DNA from: Clostridiales bacterium COT073_COT-073
GTDB taxonomy: Bacteria > Bacillota > Clostridia > Lachnospirales > Vallitaleaceae
Length of the DNA stretch: 32,191 nt
Reading direction: 5' to 3'
Assembly: GCA_003858485.1 (NCBI GenBank)
Contig: RQYD01000033.1
Coordinates: 1-32,191 of the forward strand
This document shows positions 23,419 to 32,087 of this stretch, piece after piece. The notes under the pieces are model-generated. The model did no database searches. It was not told the DNA's origin and saw nothing but the letters and a program-made list of their open reading frames with translations. The translations under genes and the position numbers were made by a program. Each line of letters opens with the position of its first letter. Position 1 is the first letter of the stretch.

Positions 23419-24312
23419 ATGAAAGATGAGAATATTTTGATACCGATAGATGAAACAAATATTACCAATCTGATCTATACCATTCGTGGGAAACAGGTAA
23501 TGCTTGATAGCGACTTAGCAGCATTATATCAAGTTGAAACAAAGTATTTGAATAGGCAGCGAAGCAGGAATGCTAACAGATTTCCATAGGATTTTTGTTT
23601 TCAATTGACGAAAGAAGAATATGAAATTTTGAGGTGCCAAATTGTCACCTCAAAAAATGAAGAAGGTTCTGGCGGTAGAAGATATATGCCATATATGTTT
23701 ACAGAACAAGGCATTGCTATGCTTTCATCGGTTCTTAAGAGTGATGTTGCAACGAAAGTAAGCGTAAATATAATGAGAGCTTTCGTTGAGATGAGAAAAT
23801 TCGTTCTTTCCAATAGAGAAATGTTTGCTCGCCTTGATAGAGTAGAATTAAAACAGCTAGAAACCGACAAGAAACTCGAAGAAGTATTCAACTACATTGC
23901 GAGCAATACAGAGGTAAAACAAAAGATCTTTTTTGATGGTCAAATCTATGATGCCTTCAGTTTTATTGCAGATCTAATTGGAAAAGCACAGAGCAAACTG
24001 ATATTGATCGATAATTATGTGGACATCAATACCCTTAACATACTCTGCAAGAAGAATTCAGGAGTTGATGTATTGATAGCAACAGCAGGAAAAGGGAACT
24101 TAACAATAAAAGACATCAACAAGTTTAATGCACAGTACCCGAGTTTAAACATGAAAACGACTACAGATTTTCATGATCGTTTTTTGATTATTGATGATAA
24201 GGAAGGATATTTTATTGGAGCATCAATAAAAGATGCTGGCAAGAAGAGTTTCGCGATAACAAAGATTGAAGATGGAAAAATGGTTCAGTATTTGATCAAT
24301 AAGGTGAGGTAG
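23419..24312 (+). pseudogene. ORF6N/PLD-like gene with in-frame amber stop
   Basis: A twin of the gene at 120-1010, in one frame from ATG 23419 (after TGGAGGG) to 24312. It is interrupted by TAG at 23587-23589, where the intact copy has Glu in NRFPERFCFQL. Just before, KYLNRQRSRNANRF shows two compensating one-base changes relative to a normal AVKRN. The C-terminal PLD-like part (DFHDRFLIIDD, GASIKDAGKKS) is intact and could in principle be made from an internal start. The change probably inactivates the DNA-binding half. Confidence 0.8.
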
Positions 24313-24440
24313 AAAGGAATGTCAGATTTAATTTTTGATAATAGAATATAATATTTTAGAAAGTCTTAGAAAAGAGAAATAGTAAAACAATATAATACGA
24401 TTTTAAATAGAAATTCGGAATGAATCTTAGGAGTGACAAT

Positions 24441-26282
24441 ATGAGTACAAATATATCAAAACAAAAGCGTGAGGACTTGTTGAATAAAATTAAAGAAATC
24501 CGAGCATTTATTTCTGCTGCCCCGCAGGACAAGAACACAGGCAATCTACTTTCTTATCTTTCTGACATTGAAAAAGATGTAAACGGAAAAAAATATGGTC
24601 TTGTGTTTGAGGAGCACCGTGAGGAAATTGATGAGGTGTTGGATACACATACACCCGTGCTAACTGAGAATAAAGACCTTTTTATTGATAACGGTGGACA
24701 GATGAATTTTCTCATTGAAGGGGATAATCTTGCTTCATTAAAGCTGCTACAAAAAACACATAAAAATAGTATTGACCTTATTTATATAGATCCGCCATAC
24801 AATACTGGGAACAAAGATTTTATATATGATGATTGTTATGTTGATACAGAAGATGGATTCAGACACTCAAAATGGATTAGTTTCATGTCGAAAAGACTTG
24901 AAATTGCTCGCTCCCTTTTAAACGAAAAAGGTGTAATATTTATTCAGATAAGTGATATAGAATTATCACAGCTTCGTCTGATGTGTGATTCCATTTTTGG
25001 AGAAGAAAATTTTCTTAATATAGTAAGTGTTAATATGAAGAATATTGCCGGAGCATCTGGCAGTGGCGAAGATAAGAAATTAAAGAAAAACTGTGAATAT
25101 ATACTAATTTATGCAAAGCAATATGCTACAATGCCCCTTTTTAATGGTTCATATGTATATACTGAACTTTCTGACCTTATACAAACATATATTTCAGAAG
25201 GGGTAAGTTGGAAATATACTTCTGTTCTTTTTGATGAGGGAGACAAAGAGTACATTAGTAGCACAGTAGATGGTGATGGTAATGAAATTAAAGTTTTCAG
25301 ACGAAAAAATGTTTTAATTAAATCCATCAAACAAGCAGCAAAGGATGATGGCATTTCTGAAAAAGAGGCATATAAAAAATATGGTATAAGGGTATTTCAG
25401 ACAACAAATGCCCAGTCTTCAATTCGTACCCGTGTAATGAATTATAGAAATGAAAACAATATATCTGATGATGTGATTTCTATTGAATATATTCCTAAAA
25501 CTGGGAAAAACAAAGGTTGTGTATATGAACAATTTTATAAGGGTGAAAAATGCAGGCTTTTTGTATGGCTTAAGGATACAAGTGAAGTGATTGATGGTGA
25601 ACTATATAAGAAAGATTTACAAGGAACGTATTGGGATTTTAACGGTGCGATGAAAAATCTTACCAAGGAGGGTAATGTTGAGTTTGGAAATGGTAAAAAG
25701 CCAATTGATTTATTAAAAAGAATTGTTTCGCTTTATCAAGATAAAGACATTTTCGTCTTAGATTTTTTTGCGGGCTCAGGATCAACGGGACACGCTGTAA
25801 TATCTCAAAATATTGAAGATGAAGGAAATAGACAATTTATACTTTGTACCAATAATCAAAATAATATATGTAGAGAAAAAACATATCAAAGACTTTCAAA
25901 TGTCATACGAGGTTATACCACAGAGAAAGGAAAAGTTTTTAAAGCAATGCCCGCAAGCCTTAAATATTATAAAATTGACTATATTCCCATCTCCGATCGT
26001 ATGTACTATGAATATGCGGATGAATTGTTAAAGCACATCCGTGAACTTGTTGAACTTGAAAACGGTGTGAATTTTACGGGTAATGCTGAAATTGGTATTG
26101 TGTTAACCGAAGAAGAGCTTGATAATTTTATGGCAAATATTGAAGCCTACGACAAATGCCGCAAGCTGTACATGGGGCATGATTTGTTACCCGATGTGGA
26201 GCAGGAACAGTCCCTTAATGATCACGGCATTGAGATCAATATTATTCCCGATTACTACTATCAGGATTTACAGGAGGTATAA
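24441..26282 (+). CDS. mod: Type III restriction-modification methyltransferase (Mod)
   Basis: 613 residues from ATG 24441, preceded by TAGGAGTGA. It is an N6-adenine or N4-cytosine methyltransferase of the beta class: catalytic DPPYNTG at 117-123 comes before AdoMet-binding DFFAGSGSTGHAV (about residue 435-447). The middle region is the likely target-recognition domain. Mod gives sequence specificity and protection and is needed by Res. Res follows 3 bases after its stop. Everything visible is intact. Confidence 0.93.
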   Translation: MSTNISKQKREDLLNKIKEIRAFISAAPQDKNTGNLLSYLSDIEKDVNGKKYGLVFEEHREEIDEVLDTHTPVLTENKDLFIDNGGQMNFLIEGDNLASLKLLQKTHKNSIDLIYIDPPYNTGNKDFIYDDCYVDTEDGFRHSKWISFMSKRLEIARSLLNEKGVIFIQISDIELSQLRLMCDSIFGEENFLNIVSVNMKNIAGASGSGEDKKLKKNCEYILIYAKQYATMPLFNGSYVYTELSDLIQTYISEGVSWKYTSVLFDEGDKEYISSTVDGDGNEIKVFRRKNVLIKSIKQAAKDDGISEKEAYKKYGIRVFQTTNAQSSIRTRVMNYRNENNISDDVISIEYIPKTGKNKGCVYEQFYKGEKCRLFVWLKDTSEVIDGELYKKDLQGTYWDFNGAMKNLTKEGNVEFGNGKKPIDLLKRIVSLYQDKDIFVLDFFAGSGSTGHAVISQNIEDEGNRQFILCTNNQNNICREKTYQRLSNVIRGYTTEKGKVFKAMPASLKYYKIDYIPISDRMYYEYADELLKHIRELVELENGVNFTGNAEIGIVLTEEELDNFMANIEAYDKCRKLYMGHDLLPDVEQEQSLNDHGIEINIIPDYYYQDLQEV

Positions 26283-26285
26283 ACG

Positions 26286-28472
26286 ATGCAACTGAAAAAT
26301 TTTCAATTATCGGCTGTAAAATCTCTTTTTGAGGCGATGGACAAACCTGTCCGTGATATTATCCTGAAAAGCCCTACAGGTAGTGGCAAAACCATTATTC
26401 TCACCTATTTTATGCACCAGTATGTGCAATCCTATCAAAATACAGTTTTTGTATGGCTCACTCCCGGCAAGGGTAATTTGGAGGAGCAGAGTAAGGAGAA
26501 GATAGATAAGTATATTCATGCCGCACAGACAAAGCTACTCTTGGATGTAATGACGAGTGGCTTTGAGGAAAACGACAGCTGTTTCATTAACTGGGAAAAG
26601 TTGACGAAAAAAGGCAACAATGCCCTGAAAGACAGCGAACGTACGAACTTTTTGGATCATATCGAACATGCTCTGAATGTAGGTCTTCGTTTTATCGTTA
26701 TTGTAGACGAAAGCCATCAGAACAACACTGTGAAAGCGGATGAAATCATCCAGTATTTCCATACGGATAAGATTATTCGTTGTTCTGCTACGCCAAAAGG
26801 TATTAATAATGCGGAAATCATCGAAATTTCCGAAGCGGATGTAATTGCAGAAGGGCTTATTAAAAAAATGCTTATTATCAATGAAGATTTTCCGCAACAT
26901 GTGGAAATGGAGAACGCAACCCGCTATTTGTTGGAACAGGCGTATGATAAGCAGCGTGAAGTCCGTGCGGAGTTTTTTTCCATTGGGAAGGACATCAATC
27001 CTTTGATCGTGGTGCAGATTCCAAACAAATCCGAGAAATTGCAGGATGATGTGGAACGCTGGTTTGAAACGCAAGGCATAACTTATGAGAACGGTCAGCT
27101 AGCAGTGTGGCTCTCTGATATGCACGAAAACTTGGAGGGAATTGAGGAAATCAATGCTCCATCTGTTGCTGTTATTATCAAGCAAGCTGTTGCCACGGGC
27201 TGGGATTGTCCGAGAGCCACTATTTTGGTAAAACTCCGTGACAATATGGATGAAACCTTTGAAATTCAAACCATTGGGCGTATTCGTCGTATGCCAGAGG
27301 CACAACACTACGGCAAAGATTTACTGGATAGCTGTTATCTCTACACTTTTGATGAGAAATTTACCGCCGGTGTCAAACTTAGCCTTGGCAAAGGGGCTTT
27401 AGAAGCGGCTACCCTGTTCCTTAAAAATGAGTATAAAGACATTACCCTGACCTCCGAACAAAGAACAATGGTGACGGATTACCGCAATCCCAAAAAGGCT
27501 CTGCTCTCTGTAGCAAAATATTTTGAAGAAAGATTCAAGACCGGGTCGAATAAGGCGGAGAATAAGACGCGCTTACAGGCGATGGGTTTTGATTTTAGTG
27601 TCGATATTCTGCGTCATACTCTTTCGGGTGAAACCACAACCTTGAATTTTGCTTCGTCAGATATGAATACGGTTATCATTACCGAAAGGTTGAATACTCA
27701 CGTTCATGGTCATATGTACCATCAGAAGGTGGGTAAAATCGGTATGGAGATTGGAATGGAATACAGCTATATGAATACGATTATTCGTAAGTTGTTTGAT
27801 TGCAATTTTACATACAGCCGTAAAATTCTCGAAATGGGACCGAGGGAAGTCTACGCCTTTGTAATTAATAACGCCGAACTGCTACGCCATACTGTGCGTG
27901 AAGCAATGGCAGCGGAACTTAAACAGCTTACCCTCGATATTGATCAGATATCAAAGGTGCCATTCCGAATCCCACAGTCCTGCTTGTTTACCTACGACGG
28001 GACAGCAAAAACACAGTTGGAAATGAAGAAGAATGTATATCAGGGTTACCTTTCCTCTGCGGAAGTTCGGTCTTCCTCGGAACGCAAATTCGAGAAATTT
28101 TGTGAAAAGTGCAATGCTGTGGAATGGGTATATAAAAATGGTGATAAAGGAAGTGAGTACTTGTCCATCGTATATGCCGATAATTCAGGCAAGCAGAAGA
28201 ATTTTTATCCTGACTATATAATCAGCGTAAAAGGTGAAGTTTGGATTGTGGAGACCAAGGGTGGCTTTGATCGTAGTGGCAATAGCCAAGATATTGACAT
28301 TTTCACTCCTAAAAAATTTGCTGTATTGAAAGATTATTTGGAACGCTACGATTTAAAGGGCGGCATTGTTTGCTATGACGAAAAAATTGAAGAACTTTGC
28401 ATCTGTATGGACAGCTATTCTGAGTATATTAATAGTGATAGTTGGGTCGTGCTGAGTGATGTTTTGAAGTGA
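26286..28472 (+). CDS. res: Type III restriction enzyme Res subunit
   Basis: A 728-residue SF2 helicase-nuclease. Helicase motifs are SPTGSGKT (29-36), DESH (141-144), SATP (167-170) and QTIGRIRRMPEA (about 325). The C-terminal nuclease shows FYPDYIISVKGEVWIVETKGG, a PD-(D/E)xK active site. Res uses ATP to act between Mod sites and cuts unmethylated DNA. CAGGAGG precedes the ATG. It is shorter than classical Res (~900 residues) but all key motifs are present. The next gene starts immediately, so the operon continues. Confidence 0.93.
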   Translation: MQLKNFQLSAVKSLFEAMDKPVRDIILKSPTGSGKTIILTYFMHQYVQSYQNTVFVWLTPGKGNLEEQSKEKIDKYIHAAQTKLLLDVMTSGFEENDSCFINWEKLTKKGNNALKDSERTNFLDHIEHALNVGLRFIVIVDESHQNNTVKADEIIQYFHTDKIIRCSATPKGINNAEIIEISEADVIAEGLIKKMLIINEDFPQHVEMENATRYLLEQAYDKQREVRAEFFSIGKDINPLIVVQIPNKSEKLQDDVERWFETQGITYENGQLAVWLSDMHENLEGIEEINAPSVAVIIKQAVATGWDCPRATILVKLRDNMDETFEIQTIGRIRRMPEAQHYGKDLLDSCYLYTFDEKFTAGVKLSLGKGALEAATLFLKNEYKDITLTSEQRTMVTDYRNPKKALLSVAKYFEERFKTGSNKAENKTRLQAMGFDFSVDILRHTLSGETTTLNFASSDMNTVIITERLNTHVHGHMYHQKVGKIGMEIGMEYSYMNTIIRKLFDCNFTYSRKILEMGPREVYAFVINNAELLRHTVREAMAAELKQLTLDIDQISKVPFRIPQSCLFTYDGTAKTQLEMKKNVYQGYLSSAEVRSSSERKFEKFCEKCNAVEWVYKNGDKGSEYLSIVYADNSGKQKNFYPDYIISVKGEVWIVETKGGFDRSGNSQDIDIFTPKKFAVLKDYLERYDLKGGIVCYDEKIEELCICMDSYSEYINSDSWVVLSDVLK

Positions 28473-28473
28473 G

Positions 28474-29172
28474 GTGAAAGTCTTGAAAATAACTGAACAC
28501 AAGGTATTAACAGAATTTTCTCCTGCAAGAGTTCAATTTTTCAGAATAGATCCCGAAGATATTTCGCTAACATTATCAGATATTTTGCGTACCCTTATGA
28601 ACTTGTCTTGGCTAAGTAAATTTGATCAAGAATTTGAACAGAAAGCATTCGCCTCTCGTGCAAAAAAAACTATTGATGATATTAAAGAGAAGTTTGCTAA
28701 ATGCGTTGATGACAGTATCAGCAAAGATGCTGGTGAGTATGTGGTATCTGAATTAGCCAGAGAAACCCTGGTATTAAAACTGGACTATTTAGATATTCCA
28801 CTTGATGAACTGGTTGGTAAAAAACGTTCTGGAAATCCCGGCTTTGATTTTCATTCGCAAAACCAAATTACAGATACAGTTATTTTCGGTGAAGCAAAGT
28901 ATATTGCTACTACAACAGCGTATTCATCAGCATTGCCACAAATCGTTGATTTTATTAGAGATGGAAAAGATGTCGAGGATCTTCCTGAATTGAAGCCCTT
29001 CTGTACAATATCGGCTTTGAAAAGAGCGGCTGGTGGAAGTAAGGGATTTTCTGCTGCATTTTCAGCAAAAACTACAAAAACAGATAGAATAATTGCTAAT
29101 ATTACGAAACGCCCAGATTTTCAATCGTTACTTCAATATGAAGAACTTATTTTGGTGGCGGTAGACTTATGA
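28474..29172 (+). CDS. hamA: HamA-like DUF1837 nuclease (Hachiman)
   Basis: 232 residues from GTG 28474; TTG at 28483 with GAGGTG upstream is an equally good start. A possible nuclease core is visible: GFDFH (about 123-127), then FGEAKY with Glu140 and Lys142, consistent with a D...ExK site. Family resemblance and the SF2 helicase partner, which overlaps by 4 bases (ATGA), match HamA-HamB of the Hachiman anti-phage system, where HamA is the DNA-cutting effector held by the helicase. The assignment is by motifs and context, without a profile search. It forms one operon with mod and res. Confidence 0.72.
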   Translation: MKVLKITEHKVLTEFSPARVQFFRIDPEDISLTLSDILRTLMNLSWLSKFDQEFEQKAFASRAKKTIDDIKEKFAKCVDDSISKDAGEYVVSELARETLVLKLDYLDIPLDELVGKKRSGNPGFDFHSQNQITDTVIFGEAKYIATTTAYSSALPQIVDFIRDGKDVEDLPELKPFCTISALKRAAGGSKGFSAAFSAKTTKTDRIIANITKRPDFQSLLQYEELILVAVDL

Positions 29173-31490
29173 ATACTGTTTTAGAAAAGGGAAATATCAT
29201 TGCCAAAATCCTAAAAGGAGAAGATTTGGAACAGATTATAGACTGTGTCAAATCTGAGATTTATCAGAATGGACCCAATAGCTCTTTGATTTTGGAAATA
29301 GTGTCATATTTCAAATTGTTCCAGTCAAAGTTTTTTGAAAAGGAGGAGCAAGAGATTATTGCCACGATGGGATTGTTTTTCAAACAACCCAAAGTCGAAA
29401 ACCTTACAGGATTAGTCTTTGATATGTATCATCAGCAACTAAAAGATGAATTTGGTGATGACTATACGCCGATGCAAGCAGATATTCTTAAGAAAGTACG
29501 TGATTTGCAGTATTTTAGTTTTTCGGCACCAACAAGTACGGGGAAATCATTTGTATTTCGACATCTTATTTCTGAATGTTTTAATGATGTGGTTGTTATT
29601 GTCCCCTCTAGAGCACTCATTAACGAGTACTACGACAGATTGAATAGTCTTATAGACATTAAAACTGTAAATATTTTGACTTTTGTTGATAGGATTAATA
29701 CAAAACACATTCACAGAAATATTTTCATACTGACACCTGAGCGTGCGAAAGAGTTATTCAAAAATAAAGATTGGCTAAAAATTAATTTGATTCTGTTTGA
29801 TGAAGCCCAGCTTAGTGATGAACAATCGGTGCGAGGTCTCTATTTTGATAGCATTGTGAGGCGAGCACTAAAGTATTTTCCTGATGCAAAATTCGTCTTT
29901 GCGCATCCGTTTGTTGAAAATCCGGAAGCACAATTGCAGAAAAATGGTATTGAAATCATCGATACAACTGTAGCATACAACAATTATGAATTAAAGAATG
30001 TAGGACAGATTTTTTATGCCCATGACACCGCAAATAAAAAGTTCTATCATTTTGGCAGTAATCCTAAAATACTGGGAAAACAGAAGATGGAAGCACACAT
30101 TGATCCTATTGAGTCCGCATTGCTTAAGGGTGGTAGTGTATTGATCTATGTGCCAAAGTCGCACATTTATAGTAAGCAGATATATAGTCAATTTCAGAAG
30201 TATATTTCTATGTGTCAACCAATTAACGATCCTATTGCAATAAAAATGATAGATGAACTAAAGGAGTATATCGGCGCTTCAACAACTGATAAGTTATTCT
30301 ATAACTCTGATATGCTAGAAAAATTGAGATATGGGATTGTTGTTCATCACGGATCGATGCCATTGACAGCACGTTTGATACTAGAACATTTTACACAGCA
30401 AGGCTTCTGTAAGATCTGTTTTGCTACTTCTACACTGGAGCAAGGAATAAATATGCCGTTTGATGTGGTCTATCTTGACCGATTCGAAGAAAGTAAAATA
30501 CTTTCCATAAAAAATTTGATTGGTAGAGCTGGTCGGTCTACAAACAAGCCTGTATTCGATTTTGGTAGTGTCATTTTGCGATCAAATGCGATGAGTAGAT
30601 TCCGAAAAGTGTATCGTAAGAAAAGTACTCTTACGACTAAATCTCGATTAGATATCGCAGATGATAAAATTGATGAAAAGTATGAGGAGTATAAAGATGC
30701 AATTAATAATGGTGAATTTTCTGATGAATATAATTTGACAAACAAAGATTTGGAAAAATTAAAATCCGATAGCATTACAACGCTTGTGCCAACTCTACTT
30801 GATATGATGTTTAATGGTGCAGATTTTGTACTGCCTAATGCAGTCGCAAAAGAAGTTTATCAAGATTTTCAATGTTTATATAGGCATTATTTAGGAAGGG
30901 ATTTAACATCAGCAGAGAAGTACGTTTTTGACTCTGCAATAAAAATAATGATCTGGAAAGTGCACGGAAAAACATTCAGCAAAATATGTCAGGAAAGATA
31001 TGCTTATGTTTCAAAAGCAGCAGAACGACGCTCACTATCGAAGAAGGGACATCAGGAAGACGCAGATAATCTGACTGTTAGCTATATTGCGGGGTATAAT
31101 GACATTCCGAATAAAGAGCTAAGAGCCTATCCACTACTATCTGCTAATACTAAAGGAAAAGATGTAGACTACGACCGTATTGTCTATGATACATATGATT
31201 TTCTCGATAAACTTATAGGGTTTAAGCTGAGCGATTTGTTCTATGCGACGTTTCATCAGTATTATCTTGCGTATCACGATGATCGTGCTGAGAGGTTGGC
31301 AAAGTATATCAAATACGGGACTGAAGACTTAACTGAGATATGGATGTTACGATATGGGTTTTCTTTCGAGGAAATTGAATGGTTGAAGCCTTGTGTTGAA
31401 AAAATTGATCAAACAGAAATTAAATTTAACGAAAAAGTTGAAGTTCTCAGTGATGCTCAGAAAAGTAGTATTTCAAAATATATTTTTTAA
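29169..31490 (+). CDS. hamB: HamB-like SF2 helicase (Hachiman)
   Basis: A 773-residue DEAD/DEAH-type helicase. Walker A is APTSTGKS (120-127), motif II is DEAQ in LILFDEAQLSDE, and the second RecA domain has VHHGSMPLTARLILE, FATSTLEQGINMPFDVVYLD and LIGRAGRS. An N-terminal ~100-residue helical extension and a C-terminal ~250-residue region are outside the helicase core. It is translationally coupled to the HamA-like gene. In Hachiman the helicase senses abnormal DNA and frees the nuclease; that mechanism is family knowledge applied here by inference. Confidence 0.78.
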   Translation: MNTVLEKGNIIAKILKGEDLEQIIDCVKSEIYQNGPNSSLILEIVSYFKLFQSKFFEKEEQEIIATMGLFFKQPKVENLTGLVFDMYHQQLKDEFGDDYTPMQADILKKVRDLQYFSFSAPTSTGKSFVFRHLISECFNDVVVIVPSRALINEYYDRLNSLIDIKTVNILTFVDRINTKHIHRNIFILTPERAKELFKNKDWLKINLILFDEAQLSDEQSVRGLYFDSIVRRALKYFPDAKFVFAHPFVENPEAQLQKNGIEIIDTTVAYNNYELKNVGQIFYAHDTANKKFYHFGSNPKILGKQKMEAHIDPIESALLKGGSVLIYVPKSHIYSKQIYSQFQKYISMCQPINDPIAIKMIDELKEYIGASTTDKLFYNSDMLEKLRYGIVVHHGSMPLTARLILEHFTQQGFCKICFATSTLEQGINMPFDVVYLDRFEESKILSIKNLIGRAGRSTNKPVFDFGSVILRSNAMSRFRKVYRKKSTLTTKSRLDIADDKIDEKYEEYKDAINNGEFSDEYNLTNKDLEKLKSDSITTLVPTLLDMMFNGADFVLPNAVAKEVYQDFQCLYRHYLGRDLTSAEKYVFDSAIKIMIWKVHGKTFSKICQERYAYVSKAAERRSLSKKGHQEDADNLTVSYIAGYNDIPNKELRAYPLLSANTKGKDVDYDRIVYDTYDFLDKLIGFKLSDLFYATFHQYYLAYHDDRAERLAKYIKYGTEDLTEIWMLRYGFSFEEIEWLKPCVEKIDQTEIKFNEKVEVLSDAQKSSISKYIF

Positions 31491-31903
31491 AGATGCATAA
31501 GTTTTGAGAACCTCTTACAATCTGTATTTGAGCTTAAGAAAACGAGGACAAGTTGTTTCCCTTTCGCTGATATAAGCTAGCTTTAAGTTATGTCGTGATT
31601 TAAAATTTCTGGTGCTTTGCATTGGATGTTATCCATTCGTGTAACCTACTCCATTTGATTATTAGTCGTATCGGCAGAATGACATATGAATACGCATTGG
31701 AAATATATCAAATGTTTGAAGGGATACGATAAATGAGGTAAACCAAGGTGGCGATAATATTTGTAACTACTTTTACTGGAACCGGTACTGGAACGGGCAA
31801 AAAAATTAAAAACGAGCCGAAATCAGAAGATTTGCCCATCACTTAAAGAACAAGAAGTATGCAATTTGAACACTTTGGTATATAATGAACAGTAGAACAA
31901 GAA
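31491..31903. other. Gene-free right end of island 3
   Basis: About 410 bases after the helicase gene with no supported gene. Stops occur in all frames and a few short open stretches (such as one around 31748-31800) have no ribosome site. It probably holds the right-end integrase sites of island 3, but I see no GCTTGCA repeat here. Confidence 0.4.
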
Positions 31904-31915
31904 GAGTGGGAGTAA
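31904..31915 (+). other. Attachment site 4 (guaA-like)
   Basis: GAGTGGGAGTAA matches the guaA end at 9 of 12 positions and has the same Glu-Trp-Glu-type sequence with one change (GAA to GAG) before the stop. It is followed 15 bases later by a copy of the island left-end module, so a further island begins here. Confidence 0.7.
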
Positions 31916-31930
31916 TACAAAAAAGGTGTA

Positions 31931-31986
31931 AAAGCCTTTTAAATAGCCGTTTTGTTAGTGTTGTGCTTGCAAAATGCTTGCAGATT
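31931..31986 (+). repeat. Island left-end module, copy 2
   Basis: Matches 3136-3191 at 50 of 56 bases, identical over the last 26 including GTGCTTGCAAAATGCTTGCA. It implies that the next island has an integrase of the same specificity as island 1. Confidence 0.65.
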
Positions 31987-32032
31987 TTAGAAATGGGTCA
32001 CCTGAAGAGTAATTCTTTGGGTGATTTTGAAG

Positions 32033-32087
32033 AAAAAGGGGCTGTTGCAAAACGATAAAAAAATCGTTTTAGCAACGCCCCTTTTTT
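32033..32087. terminator. Long imperfect hairpin, terminator or IS-end remnant
   Basis: The arms AAAAAGGGGCTGTTGC... (32033-32056) and its near complement ending CCCCTTTTTT (32063-32087) pair over more than 20 bases with two single-base bulges and a six-A loop. A and T tails on the two sides suit a bidirectional terminator. The GGGGCTGTTGCAAAA end also resembles terminal repeats of some insertion sequences, but no transposase is present. Confidence 0.55.

Larger units (their letters stand above)
20694..31915. mobile_element. Island 3: defence island with decayed backbone
   Basis: Bounded by attachment sites 3 and 4. The backbone begins normally (SUKH cargo, reverse XRE repressor, promoter pair, xis, integrase start) but the integrase is cut mid-way and what follows is the small XRE remnant. 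The primase, helicase, mobC and relaxase genes have therefore been deleted. Cargo is an ORF6N/PLD-like pseudogene and an intact type III restriction plus Hachiman-like block. The island should be immobile by itself. Confidence 0.65.

Noticed and set aside
32033-32087. Insertion sequence end
   Set aside because: The GGGGCTGTTGCAAAA end is suggestive, but there is no transposase and no target duplication in view; a terminator is simpler.
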